Shown piece after piece: positions 8,142-17,800 of a stretch of DNA of 64,000 nucleotides. The notes beneath the pieces were generated by a model, which saw only the letters and a list, made by a program, of their open reading frames with translations, did no database searches and was not told the origin of the DNA. The position numbers and the translations under genes are program-made. Source of the stretch: Symsagittifera roscoffensis (Eukaryota > Xenacoelomorpha > Acoela > Convolutidae); assembly GCF_963678635.1 (NCBI RefSeq), contig NC_087065.1, positions 67,177,374 to 67,241,373 on the forward strand, in the 5' to 3' direction. The first letter of the stretch is position 1. The number at the start of each line of letters is the position of its first letter.

Positions 8142-11100
8142 GGAAGGCTCACTAACTGCTCGATCGTCTCCGCCTGTACGTCAGACGACGCCAAAGTTCC
8201 ATACGCCTTCTGCTTGAGGGTGGTGCCTTGCAACATTGTTTCCAGATAACCCTCCATTGCTTTTTCTTCTTCCAGGGCCATTACATACCCTCTAGCCGAG
8301 TTTCGGTATTCCAACATCTCCATGTATCCACCGGTGGGTTCATCTATCGACACTGTCTCCGACACGGTTAGTCGGTTGTATTCCACTGGTGTTAGTTGTC
8401 CTGCAACACTTCCCTTTCCATGATTCATGGGAGATGGTTTGAAGTCCTTCATTTTACTCTCTCCACATTGACTGAGTATTTCCATTTCTAAAGTTGCTCC
8501 AGTCAGAGTGCGGTCACTCCTTTTGGATTTATAACCGGTTGACTTTATCCCTGCCATGAGAATGGGTGGCACCATCGCTATATCAGTTAATATTCTATCT
8601 GTGCCAGACAATTGATAATCACCTTGCCCCAAATCCATGACTTCTTCGACTCGCTTCCTTTTCGCTGAGTTACCAGCTTTCATCGATATTTCTGAATTCA
8701 CTTTCGTCTTTCCAATTCTCCTCGGCATCACTCTGCTGCCTAACTTCATTTTCATCGCATTGATTTTATCAATCACCATTTTCGATCGCATCGTTCCTCT
8801 CCTGGTCCTTGACAGGTACACCACCTCTCCTTCATTGTCCTGCGGTGTCATCTTGATGGGAGAATTCGCTTCACTCTCATCAGTGGCTGAGTCGATCAAT
8901 AACTCACTCAGTCTCCCTTCACACTCATCAAGCTTGTCAAGTACTTCTCTCATCAAGGGTTGATTGAGACCTGTTTTGAGGATGGACTGGGTCCCATAGC
9001 TCTGAATCACGGTCCAGACTTCTTCCATAAACGCCACTCTGTCCAGCTTACATCCCGTCCTACTCTCATGGTCTCGGTGATGTACTTCCCATTCTTCTTC
9101 GGGCAGCGTTCCCAAGAAAGGTACTCTGGCTGAGGCCTCTATTCTTCTCCTCCGCGGTGATTCCATGAGGATTCTCTGGTCGTTATTTCTTGAATTGCCA
9201 GGAGAGCTGCTCTCCGCCAAATTCCGTTTCATTTCCTCAAAGGCTGATGGAGGTTCCAGTGTCGAGATGCCTTCATCCGCTGGCTCAGTCGTTTCCAACG
9301 TGTCTGCATTATTCTCAAGATCACTGAAGATATTGAAATCCAGGCTGGATGTTCCTCCTGTCGATGCCCTGTCGTCTTCCCCACCAGCTTGATCTTGTTG
9401 CATGGGTTTTTCCGTCTGACGGCTTCCACCCTGTCCGTCATCTCCTTCTGACTTATCCTTATTCGAGTTCGATGGTCCTTGTTCGTCATTGTCGGCTTCT
9501 TCATGGAATCTCGGTATGAGCAATGTACCGGCCGATTTATCTTCCTCTTCTCCATGGACCACTTTGATTTCTTCGCAGCCGAAGGGTGCTAGGAAAGTTC
9601 TCGTCTGCAATACTCCTCCAACTTTCATCTCCTTCCTCACACTGGTCAGGATCAATGAGGCTTCAGGCAATTCTGTCCTGCCTCTCATTCTCATCGGAGC
9701 TAAGCCTAGTCCCTTCCATTCCTCATCAAATCTTCCAGGCTTGGGAGTAGCGGCGTTGCTTATTCGCCTTCTCGTCGCTTGATCCGTGTACGCAAATCGT
9801 GTGTACTGTAACACGGCGGCATTTCTCCCCACGAAGCATGGATCCATCGTCACCGAGAAATTCCCTACTCTCCTTTCATTGGTTTCGAATGCTCTCAATC
9901 TAGGAGTTTGTACTACGGAGACTGCTCCGAGCAGCATCCTTCTTATCAGAGGGAATTCAGGGATTGCCTCCGGTAGCTTCTTGTAATCGCCCCAGTCCTT
10001 CGTCTCTTCTCTCACTTTGTGATAGGCTGCTGTGAGACGAGGCACTCTGGTCATTTCACCATTCGTTTTGTCATAGGGCCTCAGATTCCAAAGCTTTGGA
10101 AACACCTCGATGTGCCCTCTTTCTACTTCTCCCATGCGGTCACAGAAGTGATCGTCAAAATTGATGACTGTCATCTCTGGCTCCGATATTTTCGCAAATA
10201 ACAGATCTTCACTCATGAGCTCTCGCAATGCGTGCTGCTCACACCAGTTCAGTGTACTACCGTCCACTGCCGATATGAGGTTCAGGTGCAGCACCGACCT
10301 CCTATATGCTTCCACTTTAACGTCAGGGAACGCAAAGGTGACTGCTGGTCCATAGATCACTGTCACGAACTCCGTGACTCCTCTGATCAGCGCCAAGGGA
10401 TCGATTCTCATAGCTAAGCTCAAATCTGTTAATAGCGGCATGCCTCCAACATGTCGTCTAACATCTTCCTCTCTTTCAATTGCCTCGTCTTCTCCGGTTC
10501 CAAAGCGATTTTGCTGCAAGAGATACTGGATAAGAGTGTGTCTCAGGTCTCTTATTTTGTTCCACGAGTCCGTGGATTTCTTCATATCCAGATTCCTCAC
10601 TCTCTCTTTCATCTGCTCTGGACAACGTGCCAGTTTCATCAGTCCTCCCAAGTTTCCGTGGGTTATTGCGATCAATGTCAGAAGTCCATCTAGTCGCAGG
10701 TTCTGTATTCCATCCGTAAGCAGTATCGCCGGTCCTTTTACGAAACTCTCCGCTCCGAACGTCACGAACAAGGCTATTAATTCCACTATCGGTACTTTCA
10801 CTACTGCTTGGAGGAATTCCTTTATCAAATAGTGCGAGACTTTCGGGTAAACTTTTGCCAAGAAGGACGCGGTCCATCCGGCTCCCAACCCTTCTAGCAT
10901 GCTGTCTGTCCTTTCAAATCCCTCCTGTCCCTTCACTTCCTGGGTCCAGAAGGTTTCCAGAGTAATCTGACACATTCTGTTCACGAACTCAGCTGTCTTT
11001 TCTCCGGCATTTTCCGCCAGGTTCACCTCCTTCAACAAGTAGGCGTGTATCTTAGTGATCATTACTGGGCCTTGCTGAAAAGCATCTGCACCCAATGCCG

Positions 11101-14100
11101 CTACTCTAGGATTCAGGTGTAGCCACTGGTTTGCTTCCGGCTTGGTTCTCAGCACCATCGCTTCCAGATGAGCTCTCGTCTCCAGTGAATTCTTTCTTCT
11201 CGTGTCTTCACTCGCCACTTCCATTGCTCGGAACCACAAGTCGTTGGACATTGCCGTGATCACTCGATGGTCGTCATCTATTCCCGGTTTCAGTTTGAGT
11301 TGCCGACTGAAGTTGGACAGTTCCAACCCCAGCACTTCGTCCAACACTAACATGTGTAGCGCGTGGTCCTTGAATCCTCTCATCGCGTTTGAGATATCTG
11401 ACCATACTGCAGGCAGTTCAGCCTTAAGTGGCCTCAGGTTCTCCATTTCTATCATGCGATTCGGGGCCGATATGATCACATCATATTTTCCTTCCGAAAG
11501 TAAGGCTACCATTGCATACACAAACTTCAGTCCATCCGGGAGATGTGCATATCCCGGAGACAACGCGAATATTACTCTCAACGCCACTTTATTGAAGGAC
11601 CCTTCCTTCGTCGCATCCACCACTTCACCCATCGACTCCAGGATGTCTTTTATTGCTGGCCATACTGCGTTTTCTGCTGTTGCAGGATCTCTGAGCCTGC
11701 TCAGAAAACCTCTACTGTGTAGATGGTCATTGATGCCAGCAAACACAATCGTAATTGGGTTCATTTCTGTCTGCCTTTGTACCCCTATAGCCAATGACAC
11801 TGATTGCAATAGGTCTAGGTCAACTGCGGCCAGCATTATGACGTCCGGCCAAAACAAAGACTTAGAGGTGTACACGAACTCTGAATTCGCCACTACCATG
11901 ATTTTGGCCTTTCTCATCTCTGCTTTGTCGTAGGCGGCGAAGATGGTCTCATCTTTCTTTATCGCTGTCAATCCGCCATATCTCTGGGCATCACCATCTT
12001 GGTTCACTAGTTTTGGGTACACTCTCTCCTTCACATGACCAGGTGGTGTCGTCAATTGCCTAAATATCTTCACGTGTTGTCCAATCGGCGCTCTCGCCGT
12101 CAGGAATCTTCCTGGCCTTTCTTCACGATTCCTCTCATCATGGTTCAATCTCACATCTTGCAACGGTCTTGCATTCACAGGTCCCATTGTGTTGTTGGAG
12201 GGCAGTCCCTCCAAGTCGGCAAATCTCAAGGCCGTCGTGGAGCTGAAATTTATGCTAGCGGCTATCAACCAGTCTACGCCGGTTATCGAGTACAATCTGC
12301 TGACGGATAGCGTCGCTCCATTCAGCATCCTCCTTGCATCTTCGATGAAGCTCACTCTCTGTAGGTCCAGCTTCATTAGTTCGTCTTTGTATATATGCCA
12401 AGGAGACGGTATGGACCTCGACCACAACAATGAGCCTCTGCTCGGTCTTTCCTCTCGACTGGTACTCGTCGTCTCCGATCTAGTGTCCGATCTAGATGCG
12501 CCTGCTACTTCTTCGATTGGTTGGTTGACAGGTCCTATCCTTCTCCTAGGATGAATTGTTCTCCTCATCGGTGCCTCTCCCAACCGATCCTGCACGTCTG
12601 TTCTTCGACCTGGTTCGCTGGAGCTTTCTTGCCGGTAATTCGTGACGGCTGGGACCGTACCCAGGCGTGTTTCCAGGCTAGGAGGCACAAAGGTGGTAAT
12701 TACCGCATCACTCACCGTTCCCCCTTCCTTCAGCACTCCTGTGTCAAAGAATTCTGCTTCCAGCTCCTCCAATCGTTCTTGGAAGACTCGATTCAACCAA
12801 GCTTGTCCTTCGATACTGTCGAAGTGGATGCCATCCGTGGTCAGTCTGGCCTGATCCATGGCTCTCAACTCATGCTCAATGTCCATGAGGATCATCCTTC
12901 CGGCATTTCGATTTGCTAGGTTCCTCAAGATGTTGTTCCATCTCATGACTCCCTCGTTGTGCCTCCTTCCTGATGCTGTCAGGCTTCTCGTATTCATTGG
13001 CACCGTGCAAACGGTCAGTACCGCGCAACTGAACTTCTGCCAGAGAGTGGTGAACAAACACACCATCACTGACTCCCACAGTGCTTCCTGCTCGTCTGAT
13101 CCTCTGGAGATATCATTCGTCCCAACTAAGATCATCACATTGGGAATCTTCCCTGGATTCATCAGTTCCACCATCCGATATAATTGGGCCATTGTCGCGC
13201 CTCCAAAGGCCATCACCGTGGTGACCCACGAGGTCCTCAAATTCGACAGCACTCTGACTAAACTGTCTCCCAATATCAGGTGGGATGTCCCGAGTGGTGG
13301 TTGCTGCAGGTTCACAGCCGGGCTCCAGGTAGCTCGATTGAAGCAGGCCCTCGGATCTGTCTCCGGAACTCCCGTGAAATTATACTTCAATTGATTATTC
13401 TTCTGCACGTCTATTACACGAGACACTTTCTTCGCTGGCATCTTTCGTACTTTCCTTTCTGGGATTCTCGAGCTCCCCATGAGTGGTGTCACGTTACTTA
13501 TCCCTTGTCTGATCACGGTCTGGGAGAGTTGTACTCTGCCCGTATCGTCAACCGTTCCATAGGGTGCAGTCACCCCGGAACCTGGCGCATTCTTGTTAGC
13601 GACCAGTCGTCCAGCTGTCTCTATCAGTTTCCTCACTGTCTGTTCTACGACGGGGTCACCCAAGGTGTCACTAGGATCCGGGATTGTTACTCGGTTCGTC
13701 TCTGCTGGAAGCCGTGTCTCCGTTGTTTGACTCATTTGTCGAGGTGTCAAGAGCTCCATCGGGGACTGCCCACGAGGAATATCCCTTGCAGGTATCACTT
13801 TCTCAATGGACGTCGTCAACGCCGCCTGTTCCGATCGCTCTTTGTATTCCTGCCTTAAGCGTTCGATCTCTTGACCCTGTTTTTTGTTGCAGTCTTCAAA
13901 CAACTTTCTCCACATGTCCCGGTCTTCCTCCATCGCCAGCATGGTCTTCGTCATATCGTCTAACTCCTTCTTCGTACTTCTCAGCTGATCGTTCATCTCG
14001 TCCAGATCTTGTATGGTTTGGTTCGTCTGAACCTTCTGTGTTACTTTCGCCCTTTTTGGTGGCACAGCTGTTCTCAGTTGTGAACCAGACGAGGTCGCCT

Positions 14101-14494
14101 CGTTGTTCATCTCCCGATGCATTCTCGTCAGCCCAGCTTTAGGCTTAGAGGGCATTGGCATCTCACCTGGTTGGTAAGTCCTAGAACTTCCCAATCCAGG
14201 TTCATTCGCCAAGTCACTCCCTGAGAGAGCCCGGTTTCTCCACCTCATCACTCTCATGTTCGGGCGGTCTAGTACTCCTCTTTCTCCATATGCTGCCATC
14301 AACAGGACTTCCGTGGGGCGGTCCCCACGGTTGTCGTGCCCCAAGATGTTGATCAGGGCGGTCAGCAACATGACCACCTCTGGGTCCTCCAGAGCGAAGT
14401 CTCGTTCGATCAGCCGACGATAGATCGCATCTACCATCGGTCCTTCATATGCCTCTGCCAGGTCCATCAATTCATCCAGGTTGAAGTTGTCCAT
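8021..14494 (-). CDS. ORF3: accessory polyprotein with SGNH/GDSL hydrolase domain(s)
   Basis: 2,157 codons from an ATG at 14494. The N-terminal about 90 residues look helical. A coiled coil lies at about 155-225, then linkers. SGNH hydrolase 1 is at about 405-580: GDS (Ser411), a glycine-rich block (FGGAT, about 430), GTND (Asn460) and DGIH (Asp554, His557), so the full catalytic set is present. A second SGNH-like unit lies at about 860-1085: ANSEF (Ser871), AGINDH (Asn922) and DDDH (about 1073-1076). Its nucleophile motif is divergent, but the Ser, GxND and DxxH are kept in E2 and E3. The remaining about 1,000 residues are unrecognised, with an acidic Ser-rich stretch around residues 1630-1760. 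The family predicts esterase or acyl-hydrolase activity; the substrate is unknown. ORF3 lies 386 bp after pol, so it needs a spliced or trans-spliced message. In E1 the frame ends early because of a 1-bp loss. Confidence 0.85.
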   Translation of the reverse strand: MDNFNLDELMDLAEAYEGPMVDAIYRRLIERDFALEDPEVVMLLTALINILGHDNRGDRPTEVLLMAAYGERGVLDRPNMRVMRWRNRALSGSDLANEPGLGSSRTYQPGEMPMPSKPKAGLTRMHREMNNEATSSGSQLRTAVPPKRAKVTQKVQTNQTIQDLDEMNDQLRSTKKELDDMTKTMLAMEEDRDMWRKLFEDCNKKQGQEIERLRQEYKERSEQAALTTSIEKVIPARDIPRGQSPMELLTPRQMSQTTETRLPAETNRVTIPDPSDTLGDPVVEQTVRKLIETAGRLVANKNAPGSGVTAPYGTVDDTGRVQLSQTVIRQGISNVTPLMGSSRIPERKVRKMPAKKVSRVIDVQKNNQLKYNFTGVPETDPRACFNRATWSPAVNLQQPPLGTSHLILGDSLVRVLSNLRTSWVTTVMAFGGATMAQLYRMVELMNPGKIPNVMILVGTNDISRGSDEQEALWESVMVCLFTTLWQKFSCAVLTVCTVPMNTRSLTASGRRHNEGVMRWNNILRNLANRNAGRMILMDIEHELRAMDQARLTTDGIHFDSIEGQAWLNRVFQERLEELEAEFFDTGVLKEGGTVSDAVITTFVPPSLETRLGTVPAVTNYRQESSSEPGRRTDVQDRLGEAPMRRTIHPRRRIGPVNQPIEEVAGASRSDTRSETTSTSREERPSRGSLLWSRSIPSPWHIYKDELMKLDLQRVSFIEDARRMLNGATLSVSRLYSITGVDWLIAASINFSSTTALRFADLEGLPSNNTMGPVNARPLQDVRLNHDERNREERPGRFLTARAPIGQHVKIFRQLTTPPGHVKERVYPKLVNQDGDAQRYGGLTAIKKDETIFAAYDKAEMRKAKIMVVANSEFVYTSKSLFWPDVIMLAAVDLDLLQSVSLAIGVQRQTEMNPITIVFAGINDHLHSRGFLSRLRDPATAENAVWPAIKDILESMGEVVDATKEGSFNKVALRVIFALSPGYAHLPDGLKFVYAMVALLSEGKYDVIISAPNRMIEMENLRPLKAELPAVWSDISNAMRGFKDHALHMLVLDEVLGLELSNFSRQLKLKPGIDDDHRVITAMSNDLWFRAMEVASEDTRRKNSLETRAHLEAMVLRTKPEANQWLHLNPRVAALGADAFQQGPVMITKIHAYLLKEVNLAENAGEKTAEFVNRMCQITLETFWTQEVKGQEGFERTDSMLEGLGAGWTASFLAKVYPKVSHYLIKEFLQAVVKVPIVELIALFVTFGAESFVKGPAILLTDGIQNLRLDGLLTLIAITHGNLGGLMKLARCPEQMKERVRNLDMKKSTDSWNKIRDLRHTLIQYLLQQNRFGTGEDEAIEREEDVRRHVGGMPLLTDLSLAMRIDPLALIRGVTEFVTVIYGPAVTFAFPDVKVEAYRRSVLHLNLISAVDGSTLNWCEQHALRELMSEDLLFAKISEPEMTVINFDDHFCDRMGEVERGHIEVFPKLWNLRPYDKTNGEMTRVPRLTAAYHKVREETKDWGDYKKLPEAIPEFPLIRRMLLGAVSVVQTPRLRAFETNERRVGNFSVTMDPCFVGRNAAVLQYTRFAYTDQATRRRISNAATPKPGRFDEEWKGLGLAPMRMRGRTELPEASLILTSVRKEMKVGGVLQTRTFLAPFGCEEIKVVHGEEEDKSAGTLLIPRFHEEADNDEQGPSNSNKDKSEGDDGQGGSRQTEKPMQQDQAGGEDDRASTGGTSSLDFNIFSDLENNADTLETTEPADEGISTLEPPSAFEEMKRNLAESSSPGNSRNNDQRILMESPRRRRIEASARVPFLGTLPEEEWEVHHRDHESRTGCKLDRVAFMEEVWTVIQSYGTQSILKTGLNQPLMREVLDKLDECEGRLSELLIDSATDESEANSPIKMTPQDNEGEVVYLSRTRRGTMRSKMVIDKINAMKMKLGSRVMPRRIGKTKVNSEISMKAGNSAKRKRVEEVMDLGQGDYQLSGTDRILTDIAMVPPILMAGIKSTGYKSKRSDRTLTGATLEMEILSQCGESKMKDFKPSPMNHGKGSVAGQLTPVEYNRLTVSETVSIDEPTGGYMEMLEYRNSARGYVMALEEEKAMEGYLETMLQGTTLKQKAYGTLASSDVQAETIEQLVSLPWKAVVLRYFEEEMRTTPRVHALVAVPYVRTELQLRFASA

Positions 14495-14880
14495 TCTATT
14501 CTTTTCAAGTTTGATTTGATTCGATTCTTTGACTCAAGTGAGTAATTTAAATGATCAATCAGGATCTAGAAAAGCAATCACGAATGTCACACTTGTCAGT
14601 TTCACCTTAACATATATCGTTAAAAATTGCTTAAAACAGTTCAGATAAAAAGATATTTATCCTAAAATTTATTAAAATCAATTGGTTTCTAAAATTTTGG
14701 AATTCGACCTAAGATTGGACAGTCCAAACTTTGGATCTATTCCCAAGATCGTCATTTAGTTGTTCATGGTCACTAACGCTTACTTACCCATGATCTTAAT
14801 AACCTAACACATAACATAACATAACATAACACCTATTACATGCAACTTGGTCTTTGGCCTAACACTCTTTCGCACATCAC
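14495..14880 (-). other. pol-ORF3 intergenic region
   Basis: 386 non-coding bases. It contains a (CATAA)n-type microsatellite at about 14804-14832 and, on the minus strand, a consensus splice donor GG|GTAAGT at 14787. An intron from this donor toward ORF3, or trans-splicing, could supply the ORF3 message. No strong TTTCAG acceptor is seen before the ORF3 ATG. Confidence 0.45.
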
Positions 14881-17800
14881 TCAGCCTATACTTAAATAAT
14901 ATTTCTTATGTAGATATACTTGTATGTTCGTATCAGAGAATATCACGTGTACAAGCGCGTACAATTCCCGAGGATGCAGTCTTCCTCTGTTTGGATCGTA
15001 CACTGGAAGCGAGAGCTCCTTCACGTCCATTTCCACAAGGAAGTCCCTCAGCCTCGTCAAAGACAAGACTAAGTTTTCTGGGTCCACGTGCTGCTTCTCT
15101 GTCGCCCTCGTTACCAAGAAGCATAAGTACTTTCCCGGTATCTGCGACACCGCCGGAGGTAAGGCTGCTACGCCCCCTATCCCTGGTCTTTGCTTCCAAA
15201 GGAATTCCACGTTTTTGTATTCTCTCTTAAAGTCTGCCGCTAACGCTGTCCTAAAACTCATGTCTGCGGTGATTGCTATCGCACATGTTCTGTTTGTGAG
15301 TATGAAATCACTGTCTGTTAGTATTATGTTACTAGAATATTCATTCGGTAAACTAAAATATGACTCAACTACCCTGCCTATGTCAGGTTTCTTAGGTTCT
15401 TCGCCTGTTTCTGCTTCTAAGTCTCCTGTTTCTCTTGCTATTCTTAATTTTTTTATTATCAAGTTTTCAGTGTGGGTAAGTCCTACCCCCACTCCCCGGA
15501 CAAAAATATCCATCGGCGTCCCCGTCGATCGCATACCGGGTATTAAGTCGAGATTAGAAGCTGGAATGAGTAGTCGTCCTTCCTGGGCAGCCCAGGAAGG
15601 ATCATCTCGTTCGGTCTTAATGTATTTCGCGCTTTCACGATCTACGTTTTGAATCGTAACGCTGGTCTTTTTAGGGTCTGATGTCATTTCGTTCAGCCAC
15701 TCTAAGACACGCAGATTCGTCAGGTCCTGTTCATTTGACTGCTGTTGCTCATCGTCGAATTCTACCTCGGGTTTCGACCAGTCGTCAACCCACTCATCGT
15801 TGTGATCATCGACTATGTCAATGTCTTGTGACACGGTTATTTCCTCTAAACCCACTACTTCCTCCACTATTTTCTTTAGATCTATCCTATCCACTACAAA
15901 GTCGTCACCGTAAGGATTGTATTTCTTTCTTGGTCTCGTCCCGTCCTTCTGACGAGTCTGCATCGTGAACGGAAAGTCCGGTTCGAAGTTCTTGGGAACC
16001 TCTGTCTGTTCGGGATCCTGCCAATCTTCCTCTGCGTAGGGTAAGGTTTCATCGTCCGCTTCGATCTGTTCGTTTGGATCCAGGTCCAATGGTGTATCCG
16101 TACCTTCCTCTACGACTTCGTTTCCATCGTTCTTCTCCCTGGTGCCTTTTTCATTGACCTCACAAGCAGGATCCATCATTAGATAATCCCCTTCTTCCAT
16201 GTCTGCAGGTATACACCAGTCTTCTGTCGATGGATTGTGTGGCTTGATGTTCTCGTAGTGGGCGGCTCGGCCAGTACTCAGTCTATAAAAGCGTCCCTCT
16301 TGGTGCACCTCTGTAATCATGAAGGGTCCCCTCCATTTCTTTAGAAGCTTCTTTGTCCCTTTCGGTGGTATAACGTTCTGAAAGACCCATACGTAGTCTC
16401 CCACCGAGTGAGCCTTTGCACCAGCTGCTTTCTTGTCGAATCTTTTCCTCTGCCTTGCCTGTGCCTGCTGAGTGTTTCGTCTACACAGATCGTTCAACTC
16501 CTGTTGACGTCTGATCACATACCTTACGTAAACCTGTGGAGATGTTTTCTTTCCCTCATACTCTGGGTAGAAGAATGTCAAGGGTAAAGACTTCTCGTGT
16601 CCCGTCAGCATCATGTGTGGACTGACTCCAGTGGTGGAGTTTTGCGTGCTATTATAAGCTCCCATCACCTGTGGAAGGTATCTGTCCCAATCGGTCATGT
16701 ACCTGGAACAATATACCCTCAGCATCGACACTAACGTCCTATTCTGTCTTTCCACTAGGCCATTCGTTTGAGGGTGGTATGTCGTGGAGTGAGCCTGAGC
16801 GACTTGTGAGCGTCTCATAAGCTCTTTCGTAAGCTCTCCTACGAAAGCTGTTCCATTATCCGATTGAAACGTCATCGGACAACCATGTCTTGCTATCCAC
16901 GTGTTGATCAGGTGGTCGCATGTCTCTTCCGCCGAGGCAGTTATGCAGGGCACGGCCTCTGCATACTTCGTGAAGTGATCTATCATGACCAAGACTTGGT
17001 TGTAACCGCTGTCTGTCATGCATATCTTCTGGTGATCTATCTGCACCACCTCGTTGAATTCAGACGACTCAATCGATTGTAAAGGAAATCGTAATTTCCT
17101 TGGATCCTTGACCTGTTGGCATGACAGGCACGCTGTTACCCATTTCTCACATGCCTTTTTCATTCCAGGCCACTCAAAGCGCTTCAGGATCCTCTGATAC
17201 ACTTTGTCGATCCCTTGATGGCCCATCTGATCATGCGACCTGAACAATAGTTCTGTCTGATAGAGTTGCGGCAACACTATCGCGTTATATTTGTATAAAA
17301 CCTTGTCTTCTTCTCTTCTCCTGCAAGCCACGATCCCGTCCTTGTTCAGATATAATCTCCCCTCCTTCTGCATGAAGTATTGTCTCAGGATCCTATAGCT
17401 GTCTTCTTCTAGGTCACCTTTGTCAGGTGCACCGTTTTCTATCCACCTTTTTAGGTTGCTTGTCATGCGATCATTTCTCTGCGCCCTTAGAAGGTCCGAG
17501 AGTATGTATCTCGCCTTCAAGTACGTCTTCATGACTCTCATCTGATTATTCAGCTCGTTGGGCTGATGTGTGTCTTCTTCCATTTTAACGCACCAAATCT
17601 TCGCCAACGGTTGTGTTTCTTGCTGAAACGGCCGAAGATCAGTCCTGACTACCTCTTTCTGCGGCAACAGGCTTATCGAACGTTTCGATACCGCTATCGT
17701 TTCTAAGTCATCCGCTGCGTTGTCAAAGACTCTTTCGCTTGGTATTAGGTAGCGATCACTGTCAGGATCCTGGTACACCTCTCTGTCCAGGTCTCTCGCC

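Noticed and set aside
12035-13858. Plus-strand ORFs of 90-240 codons opposite ORF3 and Pol
   Set aside because: They lie antisense to long conserved coding regions, are not conserved as proteins in E2/E3, and reflect codon bias of the real strand.
14804-14832. (CATAA)n run as a telomeric repeat
   Set aside because: The nematode telomere unit is TTAGGC. This is a simple microsatellite in the pol-ORF3 spacer.
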